This document shows positions 1 through 8,767 of a stretch of 56,786 nt of DNA, in pieces (positions within the stretch are counted from its first letter, which is position 1; each line of letters starts with the position of its first letter). Source of the DNA: Rhodanobacteraceae bacterium (lineage in GTDB: Bacteria > Pseudomonadota > Gammaproteobacteria > Xanthomonadales > Rhodanobacteraceae); contig JALUXG010000029.1 of assembly GCA_027019085.1 (NCBI GenBank), forward strand, positions 1-56,786, read 5' to 3'. A program made the translations under genes and the position numbers. Below the pieces are notes generated by a model. It worked only from the letters and a program-made list of their open reading frames with translations. It ran no database searches and was not told the origin of the DNA.

Positions 1-42
1 ACATGAATGCTACCCCCCTCGTTTTTCAAAAGAGCCAAAAAA

Positions 43-275
43 CGCGATGCGGCTCTTGTGGGAACGGCGGCAGCCGTGACGTTCTTGCAGCGGGTTGGCC
101 TGCGGTCGGCCCTGCCGGGCCTCCTACAGAAAAAAACGCGATGCGGCTCTTGTGGGAACGGCGGCAGCCGTGACGTTCTTGCTGCGGGTTGGCTTGCGGT
201 CGGCCCTGCCGGGCCTCCTGCAGCATTTCGGCGCTGTTCTTGTGGGAACGGCCGCAAGCCGTGACGTTTTTCAGT
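43..275. repeat. REP/BIME cluster of GTAG/GTGG-headed palindromes
   Basis: Three copies of a sequence containing TGTGGGAACGGC(G/C)GCA lie at about 57, 151 and 241 (spacing 94 and 90 bp). Each forms a short stem, ACGGC/GCCGT, behind a GTGGGA head. Between copies, on the opposite strand, lies a second unit that reads GTAGGAGGCCCGGCAGGGCC (near 126 and again near 220 with a changed head); its stem is GGCCC/GGGCC. Head-to-head REP units of two types alternating like this make a BIME. GTAG-headed REPs of this kind are known from Stenotrophomonas (SMAG) and other Xanthomonadales, where RAYT transposases mobilise them. The block lies just downstream of merA. Open frames within it are not credible genes. 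Confidence 0.75.
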
Positions 276-312
276 TGTCCGTGCACCAGTGAAAGGCTTC
301 GATCCCTCCGCG

Positions 313-2016
<1,704 letters not shown>

Positions 2017-2044
2017 TTAGCATGTGTCGGGGATCGCTCACCCC

Positions 2045-2449
2045 TTAGGTTTCGCAGCGGCGATGGCTCGGCGCCAGCATGTCCCAGATGGCGAATACCG
2101 TCATGATCACCAGACCCGCATACAACACCCCACGGGCAGCGTTGTGGCTCAGAAGGTGACGCGTGAAGGCGAACCAGCCAAGCAATACGAGCACCGGGCC
2201 GATCCCGCCGAGCACGCTGCGTGACCACTGTCGGTGGCTGAGCCAGCTCAGGCCATTAATCAGCAGCACGAAGGCGGCAAAGTACGGTAACAGGGCAAGA
2301 AACACGGGCTCCCATCGCGACAGGAAACCCAGTCCGATCGCCGCGCCCAGGCTGGCTGCGGCAGGAAAGCACATGGCGCAGGACATCGTCGACACCAGCG
2401 TGCCGACCACGCCGAGCTTGTCGGCAACGAGTCGGGTATTGAATCGCAT
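2045..2449 (-). CDS. merC: Mercury transporter MerC
   Basis: This 134-residue inner-membrane protein belongs to the MerC family, which carries Hg(II) into the cytoplasm and hands it to MerA. Four hydrophobic segments are visible. The first holds the conserved Cys pair in MSCAMCFPAAASLGAA, and a final basic tail ends SHRRCET with another Cys. It lies between merP (5 nt upstream) and merA (49 nt downstream), the usual mer operon position. The conserved IGLGFLSRWEP segment supports MerC over MerF, which is much shorter (about 80 residues). Confidence 0.93.
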   Translation of the reverse strand: MRFNTRLVADKLGVVGTLVSTMSCAMCFPAAASLGAAIGLGFLSRWEPVFLALLPYFAAFVLLINGLSWLSHRQWSRSVLGGIGPVLVLLGWFAFTRHLLSHNAARGVLYAGLVIMTVFAIWDMLAPSHRRCET

Positions 2450-2454
2450 GGCGA

Positions 2455-2733
2455 TCAGCCTCCCTGCTTCACGCGCGACGGGTAGCCGGCGTCGGCCGTG
2501 GCGGCGGTGAGCGCTTTGGCATGGGTACGGGCGTCGTCATAGGTCACCACCACATCACGCTTGCGAAAATGGACGAGGACCTTTTTCACGCCTTGCACCC
2601 GTGAAAGTGCGGTCTTGACGGTGATGGGACAGGCCGCACAGGTCATGCCGGGTACATGCAGGGTGAGCTGGCGGGTAGCGGCCAGTGCCGGCAGCGATGC
2701 GGCGGACAACAGCAGGGCAAGCACGATTTTCAT
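2455..2733 (-). CDS. merP: Periplasmic mercury-binding protein MerP
   Basis: This 92-residue protein has a cleavable signal peptide (about residues 1-18, ending ALA-A) and a single heavy-metal-associated domain. The metal-binding motif is GMTCAACP (Cys pair near residues 33 and 36). MerP scavenges Hg(II) in the periplasm and passes it to MerT or MerC. Its length matches the roughly 91-residue family norm. It is tightly packed between merT (12 nt) and merC (5 nt), so it is co-transcribed from the merT promoter. Confidence 0.96.
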   Translation of the reverse strand: MKIVLALLLSAASLPALAATRQLTLHVPGMTCAACPITVKTALSRVQGVKKVLVHFRKRDVVVTYDDARTHAKALTAATADAGYPSRVKQGG

Positions 2734-2745
2734 GACAGGACTCCT

Positions 2746-3096
2746 TCAGTAGAACAGGGGCAGTACGTACGGATAGATCAGCGCGATGAGAATCAGTGTG
2801 GCCACAAGGAAGAAGGTGATCCTGTAGCCCTTGCGCACGCCGGGGGCAGCGCAGATTTCCCCCGGTTTGCAGTCGGTCGCCGGACGGAAGATCCTGCGGT
2901 AGGCGAAGAACATGGCCACCAGGGACACGGCGATGAACCAGGGGCGATACGGTTCGAGCACGGTCAGCTGACCGATCCAGGCGCCGCTGAAACCCAGCGA
3001 GACCAGCAACAACGGTCCCAGGCAGCAGGTCGAAGCGAGTACAGCGGTAAGGCCGCCAAGAGCCAGCGGGACGGGTCCACGCGTGAGACGGGGCAT
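2746..3096 (-). CDS. merT: Mercuric transport protein MerT
   Basis: MerT imports Hg(II) through the inner membrane. Three transmembrane segments are visible. The first holds the Cys pair in STCCLGP, and the loop after the second carries the other pair in CKPGEIC, as in well-studied MerT. FSGAWIGQLTVLEPYRP is a strongly conserved family segment. The start at 3096 gives 116 residues, the usual length, and GAGG lies upstream of it. An ATG at 3123 would add nine residues but falls almost on the predicted transcription start, so it is less likely. First gene of the merTPCA operon. Confidence 0.93.
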   Translation of the reverse strand: MPRLTRGPVPLALGGLTAVLASTCCLGPLLLVSLGFSGAWIGQLTVLEPYRPWFIAVSLVAMFFAYRRIFRPATDCKPGEICAAPGVRKGYRITFFLVATLILIALIYPYVLPLFY

Positions 3097-3130
3097 GGCG
3101 GGATGTTTTCCTCGAGGAGACATGGGGCTA

Positions 3131-3161
3131 AGCTTAAAGCCGTACCTGACTACGGAAGCAA
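3131..3161 (-). promoter_or_regulatory. merT promoter and MerR operator
   Basis: Read on the minus strand, TTGCTT (-35, 3161-3156) and TAAGCT (-10, 3136-3131) are separated by exactly 19 bp. The MerR dyad CCGTA-N6-TACGG sits in the spacer. The over-long 19-bp spacer with a centred dyad is the hallmark of MerR-activated promoters: MerR bound to Hg(II) untwists the DNA and realigns the two hexamers. The site lies between merT and merR, so it also serves to repress merR. Confidence 0.93.
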
Positions 3162-3164
3162 GTC

Positions 3165-3563
3165 ATGAATCTGACCATCGGCACATTGGCTGCGGCGACC
3201 GGTGTCCATGTCGAAACCGTCCGCTATTACCAGCGCCGTGGACTGCTGCGTGAGCCTCCCCGGCCATTGGGGGGAATCCGTCGCTATGACGAACACGATG
3301 CAAGACGGCTGAATTTCATCCAGAAGGCCAAGCACATGGGGTTCAGCCTGGATGAAATCAGCAGTTTGCTGCGCCTTGAAGATGGCAGCCATTGCCAGGA
3401 AGCCCGGGAACTGGGGGAACGCAAACTAGGACTCGTGCGCGAACGTATCGCGCAATTGCGCAAGGTCGAGCGTGCCCTTCAGGGTTTGCTGGCCGCATGC
3501 CGCGCCAACGCCGGATCGGTGTCGTGCCCGTTGATCAGCGCCTTGCTCGATGAGCAGCCGTGA
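3165..3563 (+). CDS. merR: Mercury-responsive regulator MerR
   Basis: This 132-residue MerR-family regulator has an N-terminal winged helix-turn-helix (LTIGTLAAATGVHVETVRYYQRRGL) followed by a long dimerisation helix. The three Hg(II)-ligand cysteines of true MerR are present: one in SHCQEA and two in the C-terminal loop (AACRANAGSVSC). This pattern separates it from copper (CueR) or zinc (ZntR) relatives. It is divergent from merT across a shared operator. With Hg(II) it activates merTPCA; without it, it represses. Confidence 0.96.
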   Translation: MNLTIGTLAAATGVHVETVRYYQRRGLLREPPRPLGGIRRYDEHDARRLNFIQKAKHMGFSLDEISSLLRLEDGSHCQEARELGERKLGLVRERIAQLRKVERALQGLLAACRANAGSVSCPLISALLDEQP

Positions 3564-3575
3564 AGCACGTACCCG

Positions 3576-3600
3576 CGCCCTGCGGTCTGGCGGCAGGGCG
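3576..3600. terminator. Hairpin between convergent merR and DUF4396 gene
   Basis: CGCCCTGC (3576-3583) pairs perfectly with GCAGGGCG (3593-3600) around a 9-nt loop. It lies exactly where merR (+) and the DUF4396 gene (-) converge. There is no T-tract on either side, so it could be a bidirectional or factor-dependent terminator. Confidence 0.5.
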
Positions 3601-3601
3601 T

Positions 3602-4489
3602 TCACGCCGGCATTGCGTGACCGAAATGAAGCGCGAGGAACACCCCCAGCGCAAGCATGGCGAGCGAAAGCAGGGTCATGCCGGTCATGGCCCATGGCGA
3701 CACCTTCCGTTCATGGGCGGGGGAGTCCTGGGCAGGGGCACCCGGACCGTGGACATGGCCGCTGCCGTGACCGGACGGTGACGGTTCGGCGTGGTCCGCG
3801 GCCATCGTGTCATGGACATGCGCACCGGGGGACGTGTCGCCGGGACGCACCGTCATCATGCCGTGCTTGATGCCGCGGGCGACCAGCCAGCCGTTGATCG
3901 GATAGGCGCAGACGAAGCCGGCCAGCAGGGCCATCGACATCACGAACCAGAACGCCGGACTGGCGGGGTGTTCGCTGCCGGGAAGGCGCGCCATGGCGAT
4001 CGTCATGACCGGAATCATGCCGGCCATCAGCGCATTCATGGACAGCCATTCGGGCATGAAGGTGCGTGCGAGGGATCGCAGGTAGGAGCCGCCCGCCATG
4101 TCCTTCATGAACAGGGCCTGGAACACGGTCCAGCCGAAGCCGAAGCCGAGCGCGTACTCCAGGCTCACGTCGGCCGCCCAGCCCAGTCCGATCCACGCGG
4201 CGATCATGGCGCCGGCGAGAATGCCGACACCGTCCCCGGCAACGCAGTGCATGGTCGAACCGAGCACCTGCCGCCAGCGTGCCGCGACGTAGCGTTCATG
4301 CAGGCCGGGAAGTGGCTCCCGGCAGCCCAGCACATACAGGAAGGCGCCGATCGGTCCGGTGTAGGCGGTCAGCAGGACGAAGCCCCATTTCAGCACGGGG
4401 GACTCGGGCGTGTTGCGGATGTCGATGGCCACGAACAGCACCGAGACGGCCGTCAACACGAACCAGAGCAGCATGATGCCATCGAGCAT
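3602..4489 (-). CDS. DUF4396 multi-spanning membrane protein, copper-cluster associated
   Basis: Predicted polytopic inner-membrane protein of about 295 residues. Roughly seven or eight hydrophobic segments are visible, for example MLLWFVLTAVSVLFVAI near the N terminus and MTGMTLLSLAMLALGVFLAL at the C terminus. Between the last two is a His-rich cytosolic or periplasmic loop (HVHDTMAADHAEP, GHGSGHVHG) that could bind metal. The body matches the DUF4396 family as I recall it; its molecular function is not established. In-frame ATGs lie at 4522, 4495 and 4489; 4489 is chosen because GGAGA ends six bases upstream. It follows copLAB and the cytochrome c gene but is separated by a 132-nt gap rich in palindromes. 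Transport of Cu or another metal is an inference from context and His content. Confidence 0.75.
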   Translation of the reverse strand: MLDGIMLLWFVLTAVSVLFVAIDIRNTPESPVLKWGFVLLTAYTGPIGAFLYVLGCREPLPGLHERYVAARWRQVLGSTMHCVAGDGVGILAGAMIAAWIGLGWAADVSLEYALGFGFGWTVFQALFMKDMAGGSYLRSLARTFMPEWLSMNALMAGMIPVMTIAMARLPGSEHPASPAFWFVMSMALLAGFVCAYPINGWLVARGIKHGMMTVRPGDTSPGAHVHDTMAADHAEPSPSGHGSGHVHGPGAPAQDSPAHERKVSPWAMTGMTLLSLAMLALGVFLALHFGHAMPA

Positions 4490-4530
4490 GGTCATTCTCC
4501 GAACGGATGGGAGGGAGCCCATGTCCGCTT

Positions 4531-4608
4531 GCGCATGGGCGCTTACGTCATGCGCACTGTGCAGCAGGCGGGGCTCCCCCGCAACGCCTTGCCCGGCCGG
4601 GCAAGGCG
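4531..4608. other. Three consecutive palindromes, including a perfect 24-bp inverted repeat
   Basis: The gap between the cytochrome c gene and the DUF4396 gene holds three hairpins in a row. GCGCATG/CATGCGC lies at 4531-4537 and 4549-4555. GCGGGG-CTC-CCCCGC lies at 4568-4582. A perfect 24-bp palindrome with arms CGCCTTGCCCGG/CCGGGCAAGGCG lies at 4585-4608. Transcribed from the cop operon, the last would fold first and is very stable. No U-run follows. It may attenuate or terminate read-through into the DUF4396 gene, or protect the upstream mRNA end. Confidence 0.6.
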
Positions 4609-4621
4609 CGATCCTGGCGGG

Positions 4622-5263
4622 TCAGTGATGGTGGGCGTCCTGCTGTCCTGACGCGCTAGCGTCGTCGTGTGGCGTGGAGCCGCCATCGTGCACGTGGGCT
4701 GGGGCTGCGTGCGAATGCCCGTTGTCCCCGTGGTCACCGTCGCTGCCGGCCTGCGCCGTATAGGTGGCGTACTGCTGCGGCGTCATGCCCGGCAGTTTGC
4801 GCACGAAGGCCACCATGGCCCAGATCTTGTCGTCCGAATGCGAGGCGCCCCAGGCCGGCATGCCGGACATCTTGATGCCGTGCTTGATGATCCAGTAGGC
4901 CTCGCCCGGATCGATGGCGTGGTCCATGCGCGCGAAGACCGGCGGCTTGGGATACAGGCCTTCCCGGATCTCGCTGCTGTTCACACCGGGCTTGAGATGA
5001 CATCCCGTGCACATCTCGGCGTAGTGTTCTGCACCCTCGCGGATGCGCGCGGAGGATTCCAGGTCCGGAGGGACCTGGACCGATGCGGCATGATGCTCCA
5101 CGGCCCTTTCGCGGAACCAGTCCAGCGCGTTGTAGGTGAGCTTCCAGTGCGGCACGTCCGCGCCGATGGCGTAGGTGCCGGACCAGGCAAAGATGCCCAG
5201 TCCGGCGCCGACCAGCAGCACGCTGGCGACGAGCGTCGCCAGCACGATTTTCCAGGGTTTCAT
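4622..5263 (-). CDS. Membrane-anchored class I cytochrome c with His-rich tail
   Basis: A 213-residue protein with one N-terminal membrane anchor or uncleaved signal (about residues 7-28). It has one haem-attachment site, CTGCH (Cys85, Cys88, His89), and a likely axial Met in GMPAWG (Met135). This is a periplasmic monohaem cytochrome c. The last 45 residues are Asp/His/Gly-rich (GDHGDNGHSHAAPAHVHDGG, ending DAHHH), unusual for an electron carrier and suited to binding Cu or Ni. It is 37 nt downstream of copB on the same strand and probably belongs to the cop operon. It may accept electrons from CopA-mediated Cu(I) oxidation; that is inference. Confidence 0.85.
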   Translation of the reverse strand: MKPWKIVLATLVASVLLVGAGLGIFAWSGTYAIGADVPHWKLTYNALDWFRERAVEHHAASVQVPPDLESSARIREGAEHYAEMCTGCHLKPGVNSSEIREGLYPKPPVFARMDHAIDPGEAYWIIKHGIKMSGMPAWGASHSDDKIWAMVAFVRKLPGMTPQQYATYTAQAGSDGDHGDNGHSHAAPAHVHDGGSTPHDDASASGQQDAHHH

Positions 5264-5300
5264 GGGTCGGTCCTCATGCAGTTGCGGTGGAGTTGGCGGT

Positions 5301-6419
5301 TCAGTACCAGACCCGAAGGCCCAGCATGACCCTTCGGTCGAACACGGGTTTGCCCTCGCTGCGCGCCAGGTTCGCGGTGCCGCCCCAGGTGCGTGCCCAG
5401 GCCACGCCGACGTAGGGGGCGAACTTGCGCGAGAACTCGTAACGCAGGCGCAGCGACAGCGTGCTGTCGGATAGGCCCGAGCCCAGGCCGCGTGCCGGGT
5501 CCGCCTTGCCGTAGCCGTTGAGCTCGATCTCCGGTTCCAGGATCAGGCGCTGGGTGAACAGCCATTCCTGGGTGGCCCGGATGCGCAGTGCACTGCGACC
5601 GTTCGGCCCGAGGTACACCGTGGTCTCGTAGTCAAACTGGTAGGGCGCGATGCCCTGGATGCCGAAGGCGGCCCAGTTGCGTGCCGGTCCGGGGCCCAGG
5701 TCATGGCGGGCGCCCAGCATCAGGTCCCAGAACGGGCTGATGGCATGGCCCCACAGCAGTTCGGCATCACCTTCCTCGATGCGTCCCTTGCTGCGGGTAC
5801 CTTCGCTGCGCAGCCACAGCCGGTTCAGGTTGTGGCCGGTCCATGCCTTGAGGTCCCAGGCCTGGCTGTTGCCTTCGCGCCCATGCACGGTCTCCAGGTT
5901 GTCGAGCTGGAATTTTGCCAGCAGGGGATCGCTGGGCATGTGCAGGGTGACGCCGTAGGCCGCATAGGGTTCGGGTGCGGAACCGTCGCTGCGGGGAAGG
6001 CTGCCGATGGGCGGCGCGGTCGAGGTCTTCATGGCGCCGTGGTGCATGGACATGTCGTGTTGCGGCATGGCGCCCATGGCCGGCATGCCTTCGGGCTTCA
6101 TGGCCTTCATGTTCATGCGGTCTTGCTTCATGCCGCCATGTTTCATGCCTCCATGCTTCATGCCGCCATGTTTCGTGTCCTTCTTGTGCGGCATGTCGTG
6201 CTTGCCCATCCGGCACTCGCTCATGGGCGTGGCGCTGGATGCCGACGTGCCGGCATGGGCAGGGTGGGAGGACATGCAGTCCCCGTTTGCGGTGGTTGCG
6301 GTCGTGGAGGCCTGTGGCGCAGCCATCACCACGAGGCTGGCCGACAGGAGAAGGAAACCTGCCAGGACGGCGACAGGGCGTTTGCGGATCGACGCCGCGG
6401 AAAGCTGAATCGGTTGCAT
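5301..6419 (-). CDS. copB: Copper resistance outer-membrane protein CopB
   Basis: A 372-residue CopB/PcoB-family protein. An N-terminal signal sequence (about residues 12-33) is followed by a Met/His-rich, low-complexity region with repeated MKHGG units and segments such as MPAMGAMPQHDMSMHHGAMK, which probably binds Cu. The C-terminal half (from about residue 145) is the beta-barrel CopB domain, ending in the aromatic LRVWY as outer-membrane barrels do. The start at 6419 has GGAGG at good spacing; frames extending further upstream overlap copA and are rejected. It begins 10 nt after copA, so the two genes are coupled. Confidence 0.94.
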   Translation of the reverse strand: MQPIQLSAASIRKRPVAVLAGFLLLSASLVVMAAPQASTTATTANGDCMSSHPAHAGTSASSATPMSECRMGKHDMPHKKDTKHGGMKHGGMKHGGMKQDRMNMKAMKPEGMPAMGAMPQHDMSMHHGAMKTSTAPPIGSLPRSDGSAPEPYAAYGVTLHMPSDPLLAKFQLDNLETVHGREGNSQAWDLKAWTGHNLNRLWLRSEGTRSKGRIEEGDAELLWGHAISPFWDLMLGARHDLGPGPARNWAAFGIQGIAPYQFDYETTVYLGPNGRSALRIRATQEWLFTQRLILEPEIELNGYGKADPARGLGSGLSDSTLSLRLRYEFSRKFAPYVGVAWARTWGGTANLARSEGKPVFDRRVMLGLRVWY

Positions 6420-6429
6420 GGCGTCCTCC

Positions 6430-8229
6430 TTACTTGACGACGATGGCGCGGAACATGCCGCTGTCCATGTGGTAGAGCATGTGGCAGTGGTAGGCCCAGC
6501 GCCCCAGGGCATCGGCGGTGACGCGGTAGCTGATGCGCTGCGCGGGACGCACATTGACCGTGTGCTTGCGCACCCGGAATTCCCCGTCGGCGGTTTCCAC
6601 CTCGCTCCACATGCCGTGCATGTGAATGGGATGATTCATCATCGTGTCGTTCACCAGCACCACACGCAGGCGTTCGCCGTGGTGGAACAGGACCGGACGG
6701 GCCTGGTCGTAGGGCACGCCATTGAACGACCACATGTAGCGGTTCATGTTGCCGGTCAGGTGCAGCACGACCTCGCGTGACGGCTCGCGATCGTCGATCG
6801 GACCGCCGACGGTATGCATGTCGGCGTAGGTCAGGACCCGGCGCCCGTTGTTGCGCAGGCCGGCACCCGGATCGTCCAGGGCCGTCGAGGCCACATCGAT
6901 GCACTTGGTGTTCGATGGCCCGTATTCGGTGGGGTAGTGGTAGTGGATCGGCACGCTCTGGCTGTTTGCGCCCATGCCGTGCATGCCCTCCATCCCTTTC
7001 ATGCCCGTCATGCCGCCGGCCGCATCGCCGTGGGATGCGCTGCCCATGTCCATGCCTTTCATCTTCGACATGTCCATGCCCATGTCGGCCATGGTCAGGC
7101 TCGGGATCGGGTCCATCGCGGGTACCTCGGCGCGCATGCCTTCACGCGGGGCGAGGGTTGCCAGTGCGTAGCCGCTGCGGTCGATGGCCTGTGCGAACAC
7201 CGTCCAGGCGCGGTCGGTGGCCGGTTCGACGATCACATCGATGGTTTCGGCCACGCCGATGCGGAATTCGTCGACCGATACCGGGTCGATGTCCTGGCCG
7301 TCGGCGGACACCACGGTCATCTTGAGACCCGGAATGCGCACATCGAAATAGGTCATGGCCGAGGCATTGATGAAGCGCATCCGCACTTTCTCGCCACGCT
7401 GGAACAGCCCGGTCCAGTTGCCGGCCGGCGGTGTTCCGTTCATCAGATAGGTATAGGTGTAGCCGGTGACATCGGAAAGATCGCGCGGACTCATGCGCAT
7501 CTTGTCCCAGGCCAGGCGCTGCTTGAGCGCCGTGGCGATGCCCATGGCGCGCGCGTCATGCAGCAGCTCGGGGATCGTGGGTTCCGTGCGGCTGTAGTAG
7601 TCGCCCATCTTCTTGAGATTGGCGTAGATGGTTTCCGGGTCCGAGTCGCTCCAGTCCGAGAGCACCATCACGTAGTCGCGGTCGGTCGGGTAACGCTCCG
7701 CTTCCCTGGGTTCGACCACGATAGCGCCGTACAGGCCGGTCTGCTCCTGGAAGCGCGTATGGCTGTGGTACCAGTAGGTCCCGGTCTGCTTGACCTTGAA
7801 GTGGTAGCGGTACATGCCGCCCGGCGCGATCCCGGGATAGCTCAGACCCGGCACGCCGTCCATCTGGAACGGCAGCAGGATGCCGTGCCAGTGGATGGAG
7901 CTGGATACCGGCAGGTGATTGCGCACATCCAGGGTGATCAGGTCACCTTCGCGCCAGCGCAGGATCGGTGCAGGAAGCTGGCCGTTGACCGTCGTGGCCA
8001 TGATCTGGCGGCCGGTGAAATTGACGGGGGATTCCCCGATGTCCAGCTTGAAATGGGTGCCGCGCAGTTCGCCGGCCTGGGCGCCCTGTGCGGCACCATT
8101 CGGGCCACGGGCCCATGCCGGGCTGGATTTCGCCAGCGCGAGGCCGGCCGCGGCACCGCCCAGCCCGAGGACGAAGCGCCGCCGGGACATGGGCAGGGAA
8201 GGGGGTTTGGTGTTGTGATCGGTGGTCAT
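6430..8229 (-). CDS. copA: Periplasmic multicopper oxidase CopA
   Basis: A 599-residue CopA/PcoA-type multicopper oxidase, exported folded by the Tat system (signal SRRRFVLGLGGAAAGLA near residue 15). Copper ligands are visible in HWHG and HSHTRFQEQTG in the first cupredoxin domain, and in NHPIHMHGMW and HCHMLYHMDSGMF in the last, giving complete T1 and T2/T3 sites. A Met-rich insert (MADMGMDMSKMKGMDMG and MTGMKGMEGMHGMG) is typical of CopA and binds extra Cu(I). The start at 8229 has GGAGAA seven bases upstream. It oxidises Cu(I) and sequesters copper in the periplasm. Second gene of copLAB. Confidence 0.96.
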   Translation of the reverse strand: MTTDHNTKPPSLPMSRRRFVLGLGGAAAGLALAKSSPAWARGPNGAAQGAQAGELRGTHFKLDIGESPVNFTGRQIMATTVNGQLPAPILRWREGDLITLDVRNHLPVSSSIHWHGILLPFQMDGVPGLSYPGIAPGGMYRYHFKVKQTGTYWYHSHTRFQEQTGLYGAIVVEPREAERYPTDRDYVMVLSDWSDSDPETIYANLKKMGDYYSRTEPTIPELLHDARAMGIATALKQRLAWDKMRMSPRDLSDVTGYTYTYLMNGTPPAGNWTGLFQRGEKVRMRFINASAMTYFDVRIPGLKMTVVSADGQDIDPVSVDEFRIGVAETIDVIVEPATDRAWTVFAQAIDRSGYALATLAPREGMRAEVPAMDPIPSLTMADMGMDMSKMKGMDMGSASHGDAAGGMTGMKGMEGMHGMGANSQSVPIHYHYPTEYGPSNTKCIDVASTALDDPGAGLRNNGRRVLTYADMHTVGGPIDDREPSREVVLHLTGNMNRYMWSFNGVPYDQARPVLFHHGERLRVVLVNDTMMNHPIHMHGMWSEVETADGEFRVRKHTVNVRPAQRISYRVTADALGRWAYHCHMLYHMDSGMFRAIVVK

Positions 8230-8259
8230 GAACGATTCTCCGGGGCGGTCCGGCAGAAC

Positions 8260-8307
8260 GCGGAATCCGCCCGTCAGTACTGACAGGGACATGCCGGTAT
8301 CGGCATG
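8260..8307 (-). promoter_or_regulatory. Stacked dyads in the copL-copA leader
   Basis: Within the 114-nt copL-copA gap are three dyads: GCGGA-A-TCCGC (8260-8270), the perfect palindrome GTCAGTACTGAC (8273-8284) and CATGCCG-GTAT-CGGCATG (8290-8307). On the mRNA they would form successive hairpins between the proline-rich end of CopL and the copA ribosome-binding site. This suggests either an operator or a leader structure controlling copAB expression. No function is proven by sequence. Confidence 0.5.
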
Positions 8308-8343
8308 AAGGCGTCAGCCGGGACGGCGACGCGAGCGAAGAAT

Positions 8344-8712
8344 TCAGACCGAGGGTGGGTGCAGCGGTGGCGGCAGCAATCGTGTCGGCACGGACGGCAT
8401 GATCGGCGCATGGCCTGTTGCCGGCAGGGCGACATGGGCCAGGTCCAGCGTGTGCGGCAGGGCGAACGAGGCGCACAGGTTCGCGCAGTGACAGCCGAAG
8501 ACCATGCCACAGGACATATCGGCCGCCTCTGCGGTAGCGGCATGGCCCGACGTTGCCATCTGGGCATGGGCATGGGCCGCGTGCGGGCCGTTGCCCGGCA
8601 TCGAGGCCGCAGTCATCGCATGCGCCGATCCCATGAGTACCAGGCCGAACCAGGCCAGCAGCGCCAGGGCGCTGCAGCGGCGGAGCATGGATGGTCGGCG
8701 AAAAAACGGCAT
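8344..8712 (-). CDS. copL: CopL-family metal-binding regulatory protein
   Basis: A small protein of about 122 residues with an N-terminal signal or membrane segment (ALALLAWFGLVLMGSAHA). A His/Met-rich stretch follows (HAAHAHAQMATSGHAA), then a Cys cluster (SCGMVFGCHCANLC) and a proline-rich end (LLPPPLHPPSV). This architecture and the position directly upstream of copA match CopL of Xanthomonas, which is needed for copper-induced expression of copAB. The start could be ATG 8712 or ATG 8688; neither has a clear Shine-Dalgarno. A weak extended -10 (TACCCT, 8725-8720) lies seven bases before 8712. CopL sequences are poorly conserved, so the call rests on composition and context. Confidence 0.82.
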   Translation of the reverse strand: MPFFRRPSMLRRCSALALLAWFGLVLMGSAHAMTAASMPGNGPHAAHAHAQMATSGHAATAEAADMSCGMVFGCHCANLCASFALPHTLDLAHVALPATGHAPIMPSVPTRLLPPPLHPPSV

Positions 8713-8767
8713 GGTCGACAGGGTAGCATGTTTCCCGCCGGGTTTAGCGGGAAGCGCAGCCCTTCGG

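Noticed and set aside
43..275. CRISPR array
   Set aside because: Only three copies, spacing 90-94 bp, repeats are palindromic REP units and the intervening sequence is itself repeated rather than unique.
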